DNA from: CAZUZD01 sp964624465
GTDB taxonomy: Bacteria; Planctomycetota; Planctomycetia; Isosphaerales; Isosphaeraceae
Assembly: GCA_964624465.1 (NCBI GenBank)
Contig: CAZUZD010000071.1
Coordinates: 1-22,767, forward strand
Direction: 5' to 3'
DNA: 22,767 nt
Shown: piece by piece, positions 14,634 to 22,718 of the stretch
How positions within the stretch are numbered: the first letter of the stretch is position 1
How the letters are laid out: each line of letters starts with the position of its first letter
Translations under genes and position numbers: made by a program
The notes under the pieces: model-generated
What the model was told of the DNA's origin: nothing
Seen by the model: only the letters and a program-made list of their open reading frames with translations
Database searches by the model: none

Positions 14634-16655
14634 ATGACCCTGGAACCTGCAAACTCACTGAACCGGCCACCGATCCCGAGCCCGGGTGTGCTGCCGCTGG
14701 CGGAGAAGATCCGTCGGCTCCAGGGCCCGATCCTCGTGCTGGGGGCCAGCGGGTTCGTGGGGGCGAACCTGCTGCGATCGATCGCCGCCGTGCGCCGGGA
14801 CGTCGTCGGCACCACCTCCAGCCGGCCGGCCTGGCGGCTGGAGGACCTCGCCGAGGAGCACGTCCGCACCCTCGACCTGCTGATCGACACCAACCTCGAT
14901 GCGCTGCTCGACGACGTCCGCCCCCGGACCGTGTTCAACTGCGTGGCTTATGGCGCCTACTCGTTCGAGGTGGACAGCCAGCTCATCTATCGCACCAATT
15001 TTCACTTCCTCACCCGGCTCGTGACCCGCCTGGCGGGGAGCCCGCTGGCGTGTTTCGTGCAGGCCGGCAGCTCGTCGGAGTACGGCGACAACGCCGCCGG
15101 GCCCGCCGAGGACGACCCGACCGTCCCGAACAGCGACTACGCCGTCTCGAAGGTCTCCGCCGCCAGCCTGATGCAGTACTACGGCAAGCGCAAGAGACTC
15201 CCCTGCGCCAACCTGCGGCTCTACTCGGTCTACGGCCCGTTCGAGGACGCCTCGCGCCTGATCCCGATGGTGATCCGCCGCGGCCTGGAGGGCGGTTATC
15301 CCGAGTTCGTCAACCCGGCGGTCTCGCGCGACTTCGTCTACGTCGACGACGTGACCGAGGCGTTCGTCGACACGGCGCTCAACCTGGTTCCTGCCGACTT
15401 CGGTGAGTCGTTCAACATCGGCACCGGCCGGCAGACGACCATCGGCGAGGTCGCCGCCACGGCACACGAGCTGTTCCAGCTGGCCGACGCGCCGGCGTTC
15501 ACCATGCCCGAGCGGGCCTGGGACGTGCACGCCTGGTTCGCCAACCCGGCGAAGGCCCGCACCCGGCTGGGCTGGGAAGCGCGCACGCCGTTCCGCGATG
15601 GTCTCGAGCGGATGATCGCGTGGTACCAGACGCTTCCCGACCCGGAGCAGTACTACCACGCCTCGAAGAAGTTTGGCCTCGACACGGTCTACAGCGTCAG
15701 CGCCGTCGTGTTCTGCGCCAACGCCGCCGCGTCGCTGCCGGCCGTGTACGAGCGGCTCAAGGCGGTCTTCGTGCGGCTGAACGTCGAGTTCGAGATCGTC
15801 TTCGTCGACGACGGCAGCACCGACGACACCCAGGAGGTGTTGCGCGGGCTCTCGCGGAGCGACCGGCGGGTGCTGGGCGTGGTCCACTCGCGGCCGTTCG
15901 GTTCGCAGGCGGCCTACCGGAGCGGCATGGAGGTGGCGACCCGCAACGCCTGCGTGCTGATCGACGCCAACCTCCACGACCCGCCCGAGCTGATCGAGGA
16001 GTTCGTGGCCGGGTGGCGGCAGGGCAACGACGTCGTCTACGGCCAGCGGCTCCGCGACTTCGACGGCCCGCTCACCCGCGCGGCGACCCGGGCCTTCTAC
16101 CGGGTGTTCAACGCGTTCTCGAGCGTGCCGATCCCGCCCAACGCCGGCGACTTCTGCCTGATCGACCGGCGCGTGGTGGGGGCCATCCTCGGGTTCCCCG
16201 AGCGCAACCTGTTCCTGCGCGGCGTGCGGGCCTACGCCGGGTTCCGCCAGGTGGGCGTCCCCTACGAGCCCGATCCCGCGGCCTCCGCCCGCCGCCGCAC
16301 CGGCCTGCTCCAGAACCTTCGCCGCGCCAAGAACGGGATCCTCTCGTTCACCAACGTCCCCATGACGGTCCTGAGCGACCTGGGGATCGTCCTGCTCACG
16401 CTCAGCGTCGTCCTCGGCCTGTTCCAGATCGCCGCCCGCGTGTTCCTGCCCGATCGATCGGCCTCGGGCATCACGACCGTGATCCTCTTCATCCTCTTCT
16501 TCGGTGCGCTCAACGCGTTCGCCCTCGGCATGATCGGCGAGTACGTCGGCAAGATCTTCGAGGAGGTCAAGCGCCGGCCGCACTTCATCCGCCGCGTGAT
16601 CGTCCGCGACGGCGAGATCCGTCGCGTCGCCGAAGCCACCACGCGGGGAGGATGA
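14634..16655 (+). CDS. Fusion: NAD-dependent sugar epimerase/dehydratase + membrane GT2 glycosyltransferase
   Basis: This is one continuous 673-residue frame with two enzymes. Residues 1-340 form an extended-SDR nucleotide-sugar epimerase/dehydratase with NAD loop GASGFVG (37-43), catalytic Ser in QAGSSSEYGD, YAVSK (Y169, K173), RDFVYVDDVTEAF and NIGTG. Residues 350-673 form a GtrB/dolichyl-phosphate-sugar-synthase-like GT2 with FVDDGSTDDT (D392, D393) and two C-terminal membrane helices (about 578-602 and 612-640) before the basic tail GEYVGKIFEEVKRRPHF. The usual GT2 metal motif DAD is DAN here (D444-N446, in IDANLHDPPE). No frameshift or internal start is needed, so the fusion looks real. 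It would modify a nucleotide sugar and pass it to polyprenyl phosphate at the inner membrane face. It starts 57 bases after the transketolase pair. Confidence 0.87.
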   Translation: MTLEPANSLNRPPIPSPGVLPLAEKIRRLQGPILVLGASGFVGANLLRSIAAVRRDVVGTTSSRPAWRLEDLAEEHVRTLDLLIDTNLDALLDDVRPRTVFNCVAYGAYSFEVDSQLIYRTNFHFLTRLVTRLAGSPLACFVQAGSSSEYGDNAAGPAEDDPTVPNSDYAVSKVSAASLMQYYGKRKRLPCANLRLYSVYGPFEDASRLIPMVIRRGLEGGYPEFVNPAVSRDFVYVDDVTEAFVDTALNLVPADFGESFNIGTGRQTTIGEVAATAHELFQLADAPAFTMPERAWDVHAWFANPAKARTRLGWEARTPFRDGLERMIAWYQTLPDPEQYYHASKKFGLDTVYSVSAVVFCANAAASLPAVYERLKAVFVRLNVEFEIVFVDDGSTDDTQEVLRGLSRSDRRVLGVVHSRPFGSQAAYRSGMEVATRNACVLIDANLHDPPELIEEFVAGWRQGNDVVYGQRLRDFDGPLTRAATRAFYRVFNAFSSVPIPPNAGDFCLIDRRVVGAILGFPERNLFLRGVRAYAGFRQVGVPYEPDPAASARRRTGLLQNLRRAKNGILSFTNVPMTVLSDLGIVLLTLSVVLGLFQIAARVFLPDRSASGITTVILFILFFGALNAFALGMIGEYVGKIFEEVKRRPHFIRRVIVRDGEIRRVAEATTRGG

Positions 16656-16658
16656 TCG

Positions 16659-17411
16659 ATGGCGACTCCTGACCCCACCGGGATCGGCACCGACTCCCGC
16701 CCGCCGGCCGCGGCTGAAGCGGGCACTGATGACGGTCTCGTCTCGATCGTCCTGCCCGTGTACAACCAGGCCGACCACATCGCGGCGGTCGTCGCGGGTC
16801 ACGCCACGGCACTGGCGCAACTGAATTGCCGCTCGGAACTGATCCTGGTCTGCAACGCCTGTCGTGACGCCTCGGTGGCGGTGTGCGGCGACATCGCCCG
16901 TCGGTCGCCGGGGGTCCGTATGGTCGAGCTGGAACGGGGAGGCTGGGGCCGCGCCGTGAAGGCCGGTCTGGCGGCGGCCCGCGGCGGGCGGGTCGGTTAC
17001 ACCAACTCGGCCCGGACCACGCCCGACCAGCTCGCCACCCTCGTGCTCCGGTCGCTGCTGGAGCCCGACCGCGTGGTGAAGGCCCGTCGGCTGGCACGCG
17101 TGGGGCTGCGACGACTCGGATCGACCCTCTACAACGCCGAGGCCCGCATCCTGTTCGGCCTCGACTCGCCCGACATCAACGGCACGCCCAAGCTCTTCCC
17201 TCGCCACTTCGAAAGCCTGCTGACACTGACCCGCGACGACGACCTGATCGACCTGGAGTTCCTCGCCGTCTGCCACCGTGAGGGCTACCCGGTCGTCGAG
17301 GTGCCGATCCTCGCGGGCCCGCGCCACGGGGGAGAATCGACCACGAAGGTCCGATCCGCCCTCAGGATGTACGCGGGGGCCTGGCAGCTCTGGCGGAGGC
17401 CGGGCTCATGA
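16659..17411 (+). CDS. GT2-fold glycosyltransferase with atypical active-site motif
   Basis: This 250-residue soluble protein has the start of a family-2 glycosyltransferase, VSIVLPVYNQADHIAAVV, and the later conserved segment DSPDINGTPKLFPRHF, followed by DLIDLEFLAVCHREGYPVVEVPI as in Dpm1/GtrB enzymes. At the place of the D-x-D metal motif it reads GYTNSARTTPDQL (Y114, T115, N116, S117), with no acidic residue. I recall related proteins with the same TNSART sequence, so this appears to be a subfamily trait rather than damage. A GGGGAGG ribosome binding site lies just before ATG 16659, overlapping the end of the fusion gene. It may need no metal, or may be a regulatory or inactive partner of the fusion GT2; function is inferred only. 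Confidence 0.8.
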   Translation: MATPDPTGIGTDSRPPAAAEAGTDDGLVSIVLPVYNQADHIAAVVAGHATALAQLNCRSELILVCNACRDASVAVCGDIARRSPGVRMVELERGGWGRAVKAGLAAARGGRVGYTNSARTTPDQLATLVLRSLLEPDRVVKARRLARVGLRRLGSTLYNAEARILFGLDSPDINGTPKLFPRHFESLLTLTRDDDLIDLEFLAVCHREGYPVVEVPILAGPRHGGESTTKVRSALRMYAGAWQLWRRPGS

Positions 17412-18643
17412 CGCGGTCGTCGCCCTCACCGCCGGCGCCGGACCCGGGGTCGCCCTCGGGGACCCCGGGCCCCGACGAGCTGGCCGAGTTGCACCAGGCC
17501 CAGAACGCCGAGTGGCGCGATCCGGCCCAGATCGCGACCCAGTGGGGTGGCGCGGGCGACGTCGACCCGAGGCTCCTCGAATGCGAGGTGCGGGGCGCCT
17601 TCTGGGAGACCCTGGCGGCGTGCGACGTCACGCTGCTGGTCACCCGCGAGTACGAGAACCTGGTCCTGGCGCTGAGCCCGCCCGACCGGGTGTCGTACCT
17701 GGCCCTGCCGCACCCGTCGGGGCTGGCCGTCGACCGCGCGCGCGGGATCGTCCACATCGCGTCGACCCGCAACCCGAACCAGATCTACGACCTCGTCCCC
17801 GCGACCGGCACGAAGCCCAGGCGTGACGTGAAGCCGCCGCGAGCCGAGCGCGAGCTGATCCCCGTGCGCTCGCGGTTCCTGCCCGGGTGCCTGTACCTTC
17901 ACGACCTGGCGATGATCGGGCGCCACCTGCACGCGAACTCGGTCGGCGAGAACGCCGTGGTGCGGATCCATGACGACGGGCGGGTCGAGCGGGTCTGGTG
18001 GCCGCGCTGCCTCGAGACCGACACGGCCGCCGGCCCGGTGTTCGACCGGAACCACCTCCAGCTCAACTCGATCGCCGCCGGCCGTACGCCGGCCGAGTCG
18101 TTTTACTCGGCGTCGACCGACCGGGTGGGGCGGCTCCGACCGGGGCACGCGCGGTTCCAGGTCGATGGCCGTGGCGTGATCTTCTCGGGGGCGACCCGCG
18201 AGGTGATGGCCCGTGGGCTGACGCGGCCCCACTCGGCCCGGTTCCTCCGTGACGCGGTCTGGGTCAACAACAGCGGCTACGGCGAGCTGGGCGTGGCCGG
18301 CGAGGGCCAGTTCGAGTCGGTGGCCCGGCTGCCCGGCTGGACCCGCGGTCTCTGCGTCCACGGTACGACCGCCTTCGTGGGCACCTCGCGCGTCATTCCC
18401 CGCTTCCGCCAGTATGCGCCGGGGCTCGACGTGGACGCGTCGCTCTGCGGGATTCACGCCGTCGACACTCGCACCGGGGCCATCCTGGGGAGCCTGCTCT
18501 GGCCCTGGGGCAACCAGATCTTCGCGATCGAGTGGCTCGATCGCAGCGTTTCCAGCGGCTTCCCCTGGCTCGCCGCCCGCCGACGCCCGTCGCGGATCAA
18601 GAGCCTGTTCTACGCCTTCACCACCGGGACGACCGACCGATGA
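17408..18643 (+). CDS. TIGR03032-type conserved protein (function unknown)
   Basis: This 411-residue protein matches my memory of the TIGR03032/DUF4915 family. It has the conserved blocks LALPHPSGLAVD, ASTRNPNQIYDL (from about residue 118), YLHDLAMIGRHLHANSVGENAVVRI (H165), DRNHLQLNSIAA, THSARF-like PHSARFLRDAVWVNNSGYGEL and LLWPWGNQIFAIEW. Repeated short strand motifs with G-V/A-x-x suggest a beta-propeller-like fold; this is inference. It has no signal peptide and no membrane segment, so it is probably cytoplasmic. It overlaps the GT2 gene (ATGA at 17408) and the sulfotransferase gene (ATGA at 18640), which fixes both ends and implies coordinated synthesis. In the family, neighbouring sulfotransferases are frequent, so it may bind or process the sulfated glycan. 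Confidence 0.75.
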   Translation: MTRSSPSPPAPDPGSPSGTPGPDELAELHQAQNAEWRDPAQIATQWGGAGDVDPRLLECEVRGAFWETLAACDVTLLVTREYENLVLALSPPDRVSYLALPHPSGLAVDRARGIVHIASTRNPNQIYDLVPATGTKPRRDVKPPRAERELIPVRSRFLPGCLYLHDLAMIGRHLHANSVGENAVVRIHDDGRVERVWWPRCLETDTAAGPVFDRNHLQLNSIAAGRTPAESFYSASTDRVGRLRPGHARFQVDGRGVIFSGATREVMARGLTRPHSARFLRDAVWVNNSGYGELGVAGEGQFESVARLPGWTRGLCVHGTTAFVGTSRVIPRFRQYAPGLDVDASLCGIHAVDTRTGAILGSLLWPWGNQIFAIEWLDRSVSSGFPWLAARRRPSRIKSLFYAFTTGTTDR

Positions 18644-19566
18644 GCGACGAGATCCGCCTGCTGATGCTGGGCGCCATGTACGAGAACGGCGGCAACACGA
18701 CCCACCGGTTCCTCGACGGCCACCCCGAGCTGTTCGTGTACCCGTTCGAGTCGCAGATCGGCACCCGGCTGGTGAACGACCCGCTGACCTCGATGTTCCC
18801 GGTGAAGTACCGCTGGCCGGTCTTCGCGCTCGATGCGACGCCCTACGAGGACTACAAGGCGATCATCGACGAGGAGGGCAAGGTCCGCGCCCGCACCCCG
18901 AACGTCAGCAAGTTCCGGCACCAGCCCATGGACTTCAACGACGACGAGCGGTGCCGGATCTACGAGCGGATCGTGGCCCGGACCGGCCGTTCGCGTGCGA
19001 AGAACGTCATGGCCTTCTTCGAGGCGACCTTCGAGGCGTGGAAGGACTATCGTCGCACCGGCCGCGAGCAGTTCTACGTCGGCTACAGCCCCATTCTCGT
19101 GGTCGACGCCGAGGCGATCCTCACCGAGCTGCCCACGGCCCACTTCCTGCACGTCGTGCGCAACCCCTGGTCGGCGTACGCCGATACCAAGAAGCGGCCC
19201 GTGCCGCTGTCGCTCCGCAACTACATGCTCGGCTGGACCCTCAACCAGTTCACTGCGCTGCGGCTCCAGAAGAAGTTCCCGGACCGCCTCCACATCGTCC
19301 GCGCCGAGGACGTGATGGCCGACCCCTTCCAGACCCTGGGCGCCCTCTGCCGGTCGCTTGGCCTGGAGGCCGCTGAGTCGCTCCGCCAGCCGACCTGGAA
19401 CGGGAACGCCCTCGAAGAGGTCTACCCCTGGGGCACCATCCGCAAGGCGACCCCCGAGCAGAACCTCGCCACCGCCCGCGAGCTCTCCGCCGAGGAGCAG
19501 GTCGAGATCCGCGACTTCACCTGGCAGTACCTCGACGTGTTTCAGTACGCCGACTTCCTCGGCTGA
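18640..19566 (+). CDS. Sulfotransferase-family protein (Sulfotransfer_3-like)
   Basis: This 308-residue protein is likely to move a sulfuryl group from PAPS to a glycan hydroxyl. The 3'-phosphate-binding motif is clear: AHFLHVVRNPWSAYADTKKR (R174, S178). LHIVRAEDVMADPFQTLGALCRSLGL is the usual later block, and the C-terminal part reads YPWGTIRKATPEQN. The 5'-phosphosulfate loop is unusual: LMLGAMYENGGNTTHRFLDGHPELFV replaces the common R-S-G-T form, although the following GHPEL is normal for sulfotransferases. It overlaps the upstream gene by ATGA and is the last gene of the operon; no terminator hairpin was found after 19566. Confidence 0.8.
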   Translation: MSDEIRLLMLGAMYENGGNTTHRFLDGHPELFVYPFESQIGTRLVNDPLTSMFPVKYRWPVFALDATPYEDYKAIIDEEGKVRARTPNVSKFRHQPMDFNDDERCRIYERIVARTGRSRAKNVMAFFEATFEAWKDYRRTGREQFYVGYSPILVVDAEAILTELPTAHFLHVVRNPWSAYADTKKRPVPLSLRNYMLGWTLNQFTALRLQKKFPDRLHIVRAEDVMADPFQTLGALCRSLGLEAAESLRQPTWNGNALEEVYPWGTIRKATPEQNLATARELSAEEQVEIRDFTWQYLDVFQYADFLG

Positions 19567-19969
19567 TCCCGCTTGACCCCAGATCCTCGCGCGAAGCTGG
19601 AGCCCGCTGCTGGGTGGGGATCGAGGAAGCCCGCATCCGGCACGTCGGAGTCGCGAGCTGGCGGCCGAGCAGGGGATCGAGCTCCGTCGGCAGCCGATGA
19701 CCTGCCCGGTGTGGAACCCGTTTGAGGGCCCGGAGCGGCGGATGCTGGGGGTCGTGCCAACCCGGTTCTGAAATTCCCGAGCGATCGTCGGGTCCGGTCG
19801 GCACCATCGTCAGGCTCCTACGGCCGGTCGCTCATACCTCACTGCGCGGCATCGCCTCAGCCCTGAGCCCACACCGACTCCGGCAGCACAGCCCGGGTCG
19901 GCGACACCAGGATGGCAACTGGCTGACCAAGGACGCCACCCGCTGCGGATCCGTCGACGCCGCCGATGA
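19567..19969. other. Degraded intergenic stretch
   Basis: No intact gene. A short plus-strand run from about 19651 to 19770 (RELAAEQGIELRRQPM, ending at TGA) has coding-like composition but no family I can name. Bases about 19880-19969, read on the minus strand, give SAASTDPQRVAS, which resembles the SAASIDSQSVKT type of sequence of IS5-family transposases and may extend the remnant described next. Confidence 0.4.
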
Positions 19970-20135
19970 GATCCTCACCTGCCGCGAGGAGCAGGCGAGC
20001 ACGCGGATCCGCGGCACGTCATCCCTGCCGAGGACCGCCAGGGGATGCCGCCCCGGACGACGTACAGGGGGAGCCGGGGGCGGATGAGCTCCCCCTGCGC
20101 GTCGGTCGGGTCGGTGGGGGAACGTTGGGTGTCCA
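19970..20135 (-). mobile_element. IS5-family transposase fragment (DUF4096-type N-terminus)
   Basis: From ATG 20135 on the minus strand the frame reads MDTQRSPTDPTDAQGELI, then RPRLP joined directly to LYVVRGGIPWRSSAGM. Both parts are characteristic of the N-terminal region of IS5-family transposases (DLTDAQWELI..P.LP and LY.LR.G..WR.LP), but the 20-odd residues normally between them are missing. The Trp of DAQW is Gly. The frame stops at about 19975. No terminal inverted repeats could be seen, so this is an eroded remnant. Confidence 0.65.
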
Positions 20136-20731
20136 TGGACGGCGAGAACCTCACCGCCCAGGCCACTTCACCGGCTTCTCGCACGTAGTCTTCGCGATTC
20201 TGGGACCACCCTTGCCCACCCTCGCTCACGGCCGGACTCACCCGCAAGCGGAAGCGTCTGGGGAGCGTCTCCCGGAGGCGGGTGGTCTGGCGCTGAGCCC
20301 GATCGGGGCGGACGGGCCAGCAGATCCGGCCACCGGGCGCAGCGATGGACCGACCGAAGCGTTCCGTCTGCTTTGCGGCCCTGGAGGCGCTCCGGCGCGA
20401 CCTGGCAACGCAGAGGGTCGGCCGGAACCCCGCGGGCTGAGCCGCCCCGGTGTGGGCATCCAAGGGAGCAACTCCGGCCTCGCACTCCGGCGTGGGTGCG
20501 CTCGTCGGGGCGGATGCTGGCGGTTGGTGGGCGGGGCCGATACGCTGGCCCCAGGCGAGGAGTCGGGGCACGGTTCGACCGAACGTCGAGCGGATCTTGC
20601 CCGGCACTCGGGCCCGGCCTGATGACCCAGGCGATAGCCATCGAGACGGCCCCACGATCGACCCGCGAGCGCGGGCGCTGCGATCGCTGCAGCGTTCCAC
20701 TCCCACTCACAACGAGAGCACCGGAACACTC
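20136..20731. other. Intergenic, no recognisable gene; 5' flank of the hydrolase gene
   Basis: Long open frames on both strands here show no family-like sequence and have the arginine/proline-rich composition of high-GC non-coding DNA. The hydrolase frame is open upstream to 20450, but the extra residues look random. No clear promoter boxes are seen. Confidence 0.4.
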
Positions 20732-22684
20732 ATGACCGAGACTCATCCGCGGTTGAGCGGCGAGGACACCGGCCGCCGTCGAGGCCCGCTCGGGGGAACG
20801 GCCTGCCGGCCACTCACGTTCGGGCTGGCGCTGACGGCGCTGGTCGGGCTCGTCGGGAGCCTGCCGGCACAGGAGCCGGCGAGGGCGACGCATCGGATCG
20901 CGGACGGCATGGCGCAGGTGGTCCCGGCGTTCCAGGACCCGGACCTCTGGATCCGACAGGACCTCTGGGTGGAGGCCGAATTCGACTCCGACCACGACGG
21001 CAAGCGGGACCGCCTGCACGTCGACGTGACCCGGCCGAGGCAGACCGAGACCGAAGGCCTGAAGGTCCCGGTCATCTACGAGTCGAGCCCGTACTACGCG
21101 GGCACGGCGGGATCGGCGGCCTCGTTGATGTGGGATGTCCGTCAGGAGCTGGGAGCGGTCCCCCCAAAGCGGGTCGCGCCACCGGAGATCCGGCGGACCG
21201 GCATCCGCCCGATCATCTCGAAGGCGGAGGTCAAGGACTGGGTGCCCCGCGGGTTCGCGGTCGTGCACTCGTCGTCGCCGGGAACCGGACTCTCCCTGGG
21301 GTGCGTCTCGGTCGGAGGCGACAACGAGTCGCTGGCCCCGAAGGCGGTCATCGACTGGCTCAACGGGCGGGCGAAGGGGTTCACCACGCCCGACGGCGAT
21401 GAGCCGGTGTCGGCCAGCTGGTCCACTGGCAAGGTGGGCATGACGGGCACCTCGTACAACGGCACGCTCGCCCTGGCCGCGGCGACGACCGGCGTGGAGG
21501 GGCTGGAGGCGATCATCCCGATCGCGCCCAACACCTCGTACTACCACTACTATCGGTCCAATGGCCTGGTCCGCTCGCCGGGGGGATATCTGGGCGAGGA
21601 CATCGACGTGCTGTACGACTTCATCCGCAGCGGCAACCCCGCGCGGCGGGAGTTCTGCGACTGCGAGGTCCGTGACACCGAGATGGCGAAGAACGAGGAC
21701 CGACGGACCGGGGACTACAACGCGTTCTGGGCCGGCCGTGACTACCTCAACGACCTGGGCCCGCTGAAGGCCGCGACCCTGATGTCGCACGCCTTCAACG
21801 ACTGGAACGTGATGCCCGAGCACAGCGTCCGCATCTACGAGGCGATCAAGGCCAAGGGCGTGCCGGCGCGGGCGTTCTTTCACCAGGGCGGGCACGGCGG
21901 CGGGCCGCCGCTGGACCACATGAACAAGTGGTTCACGCGCTACGTCCTCGGCGTCGAGAACGGCGTGGAGGCCGAGTCCAAGGCCTGGATCGTGCGGGAG
22001 GGTGACGACCAGGGGAAGCCGACCGCGTACCCCGATTACCCGAACCCGATGGCCGAGGCGGTCACCCTGCGGCTGGCGGCCGGTGCGCCGAAGACCGGCG
22101 GGCTCGTGCTCGAGGCCCCCGCGGCCCCGCAGGGCAAGGAGACGCTGGTCGATAACGTCTCGTTCGACGGCGCCACCCTGGCAAGGGCCGAGTGGACCGA
22201 GCACCGCCTGCTCTACGCCACGCCCACGCTGACGAAGCCGGTCCACCTCTCGGGGACGGCCCGGCTGACGATCAAGGTGGCGGCGAGTAAGCCGGCGGTG
22301 AACCTGTCCGTCTGGCTCGTCGCGCTGCCCTGGGAACCCGGGCCTCGGTCGTCCATGACCGGCAACATCATCACCCGCGGCTGGGCCGACCCCCAGAATG
22401 CCCGATCGCTGACCGAGAGCCAGCCGTTGGTGCCTGGCGAGTTCGTCGAGCTGAGCTTCGCCCTCCAGCCGGACGACCAGGTCATCCCCCCGGGGAAGCA
22501 GATCGCCCTGATGATCTTCTCCAGCGACCGGGAGTTCACGCTCTGGCCCGAGCCCGGCACGAAGTTGACCGTGGACCTCGACGCCACCTCGCTCCAACTG
22601 CCGGTCGTCGGTGGCGGCAAGAGCCTGGCAGAGTCGTTCGCCGCCCCGAAACCGGCGGCCTCGAGCGTCATTCGCTCGGAGTGA
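20732..22684 (+). CDS. Exported CocE/NonD-family serine hydrolase (X-Pro dipeptidyl-peptidase-like)
   Basis: This 650-residue alpha/beta-hydrolase belongs to the Xaa-Pro dipeptidyl-peptidase/cocaine-esterase family. The nucleophile elbow is GTSYNG (S241), the acid is in FNDWNV (D357), and the His is in FHQGGHGG (H388), which completes the triad in the expected order. YESSPYYAGT lies in the first strand region. From about residue 430 follows the jelly-roll C-terminal domain typical of PepX/CocE, with LSGTARLTIKVAASKPAVNLSVWLV and IALMIFSSDREFTLWP. Residues about 28-46 are hydrophobic (PLTFGLALTALVGLVGSLPAQ) after a basic segment, so it is probably exported. ATG 20732 was chosen because it gives that signal peptide; a GAGAG lies about 13 bases before. 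The enzyme could be a peptidase or an esterase. It stands alone. Confidence 0.88.
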   Translation: MTETHPRLSGEDTGRRRGPLGGTACRPLTFGLALTALVGLVGSLPAQEPARATHRIADGMAQVVPAFQDPDLWIRQDLWVEAEFDSDHDGKRDRLHVDVTRPRQTETEGLKVPVIYESSPYYAGTAGSAASLMWDVRQELGAVPPKRVAPPEIRRTGIRPIISKAEVKDWVPRGFAVVHSSSPGTGLSLGCVSVGGDNESLAPKAVIDWLNGRAKGFTTPDGDEPVSASWSTGKVGMTGTSYNGTLALAAATTGVEGLEAIIPIAPNTSYYHYYRSNGLVRSPGGYLGEDIDVLYDFIRSGNPARREFCDCEVRDTEMAKNEDRRTGDYNAFWAGRDYLNDLGPLKAATLMSHAFNDWNVMPEHSVRIYEAIKAKGVPARAFFHQGGHGGGPPLDHMNKWFTRYVLGVENGVEAESKAWIVREGDDQGKPTAYPDYPNPMAEAVTLRLAAGAPKTGGLVLEAPAAPQGKETLVDNVSFDGATLARAEWTEHRLLYATPTLTKPVHLSGTARLTIKVAASKPAVNLSVWLVALPWEPGPRSSMTGNIITRGWADPQNARSLTESQPLVPGEFVELSFALQPDDQVIPPGKQIALMIFSSDREFTLWPEPGTKLTVDLDATSLQLPVVGGGKSLAESFAAPKPAASSVIRSE

Positions 22685-22693
22685 CCGCCGGCC

Positions 22694-22718
22694 AGCCCCC
22701 CCCCGGGCACCGGGGGCT
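22694..22718 (+). terminator. GC-rich hairpin after the hydrolase gene, candidate terminator
   Basis: AGCCCCC (22694-22700) pairs with GGGGGCT (22712-22718) ten bases after the stop codon. The stem is strong but no T-run follows, so its terminator role is inferred from position. Confidence 0.45.

Noticed and set aside
14655..17327. 890-residue minus-strand open frame opposite the fusion gene and second GT2
   Set aside because: Shadow of strongly biased codons in the real genes; sequence is V/E/H/R-rich with no domain.
20168..22597. 809-residue minus-strand open frame opposite the hydrolase gene
   Set aside because: Antisense shadow; the plus strand has the full catalytic triad and domain structure.
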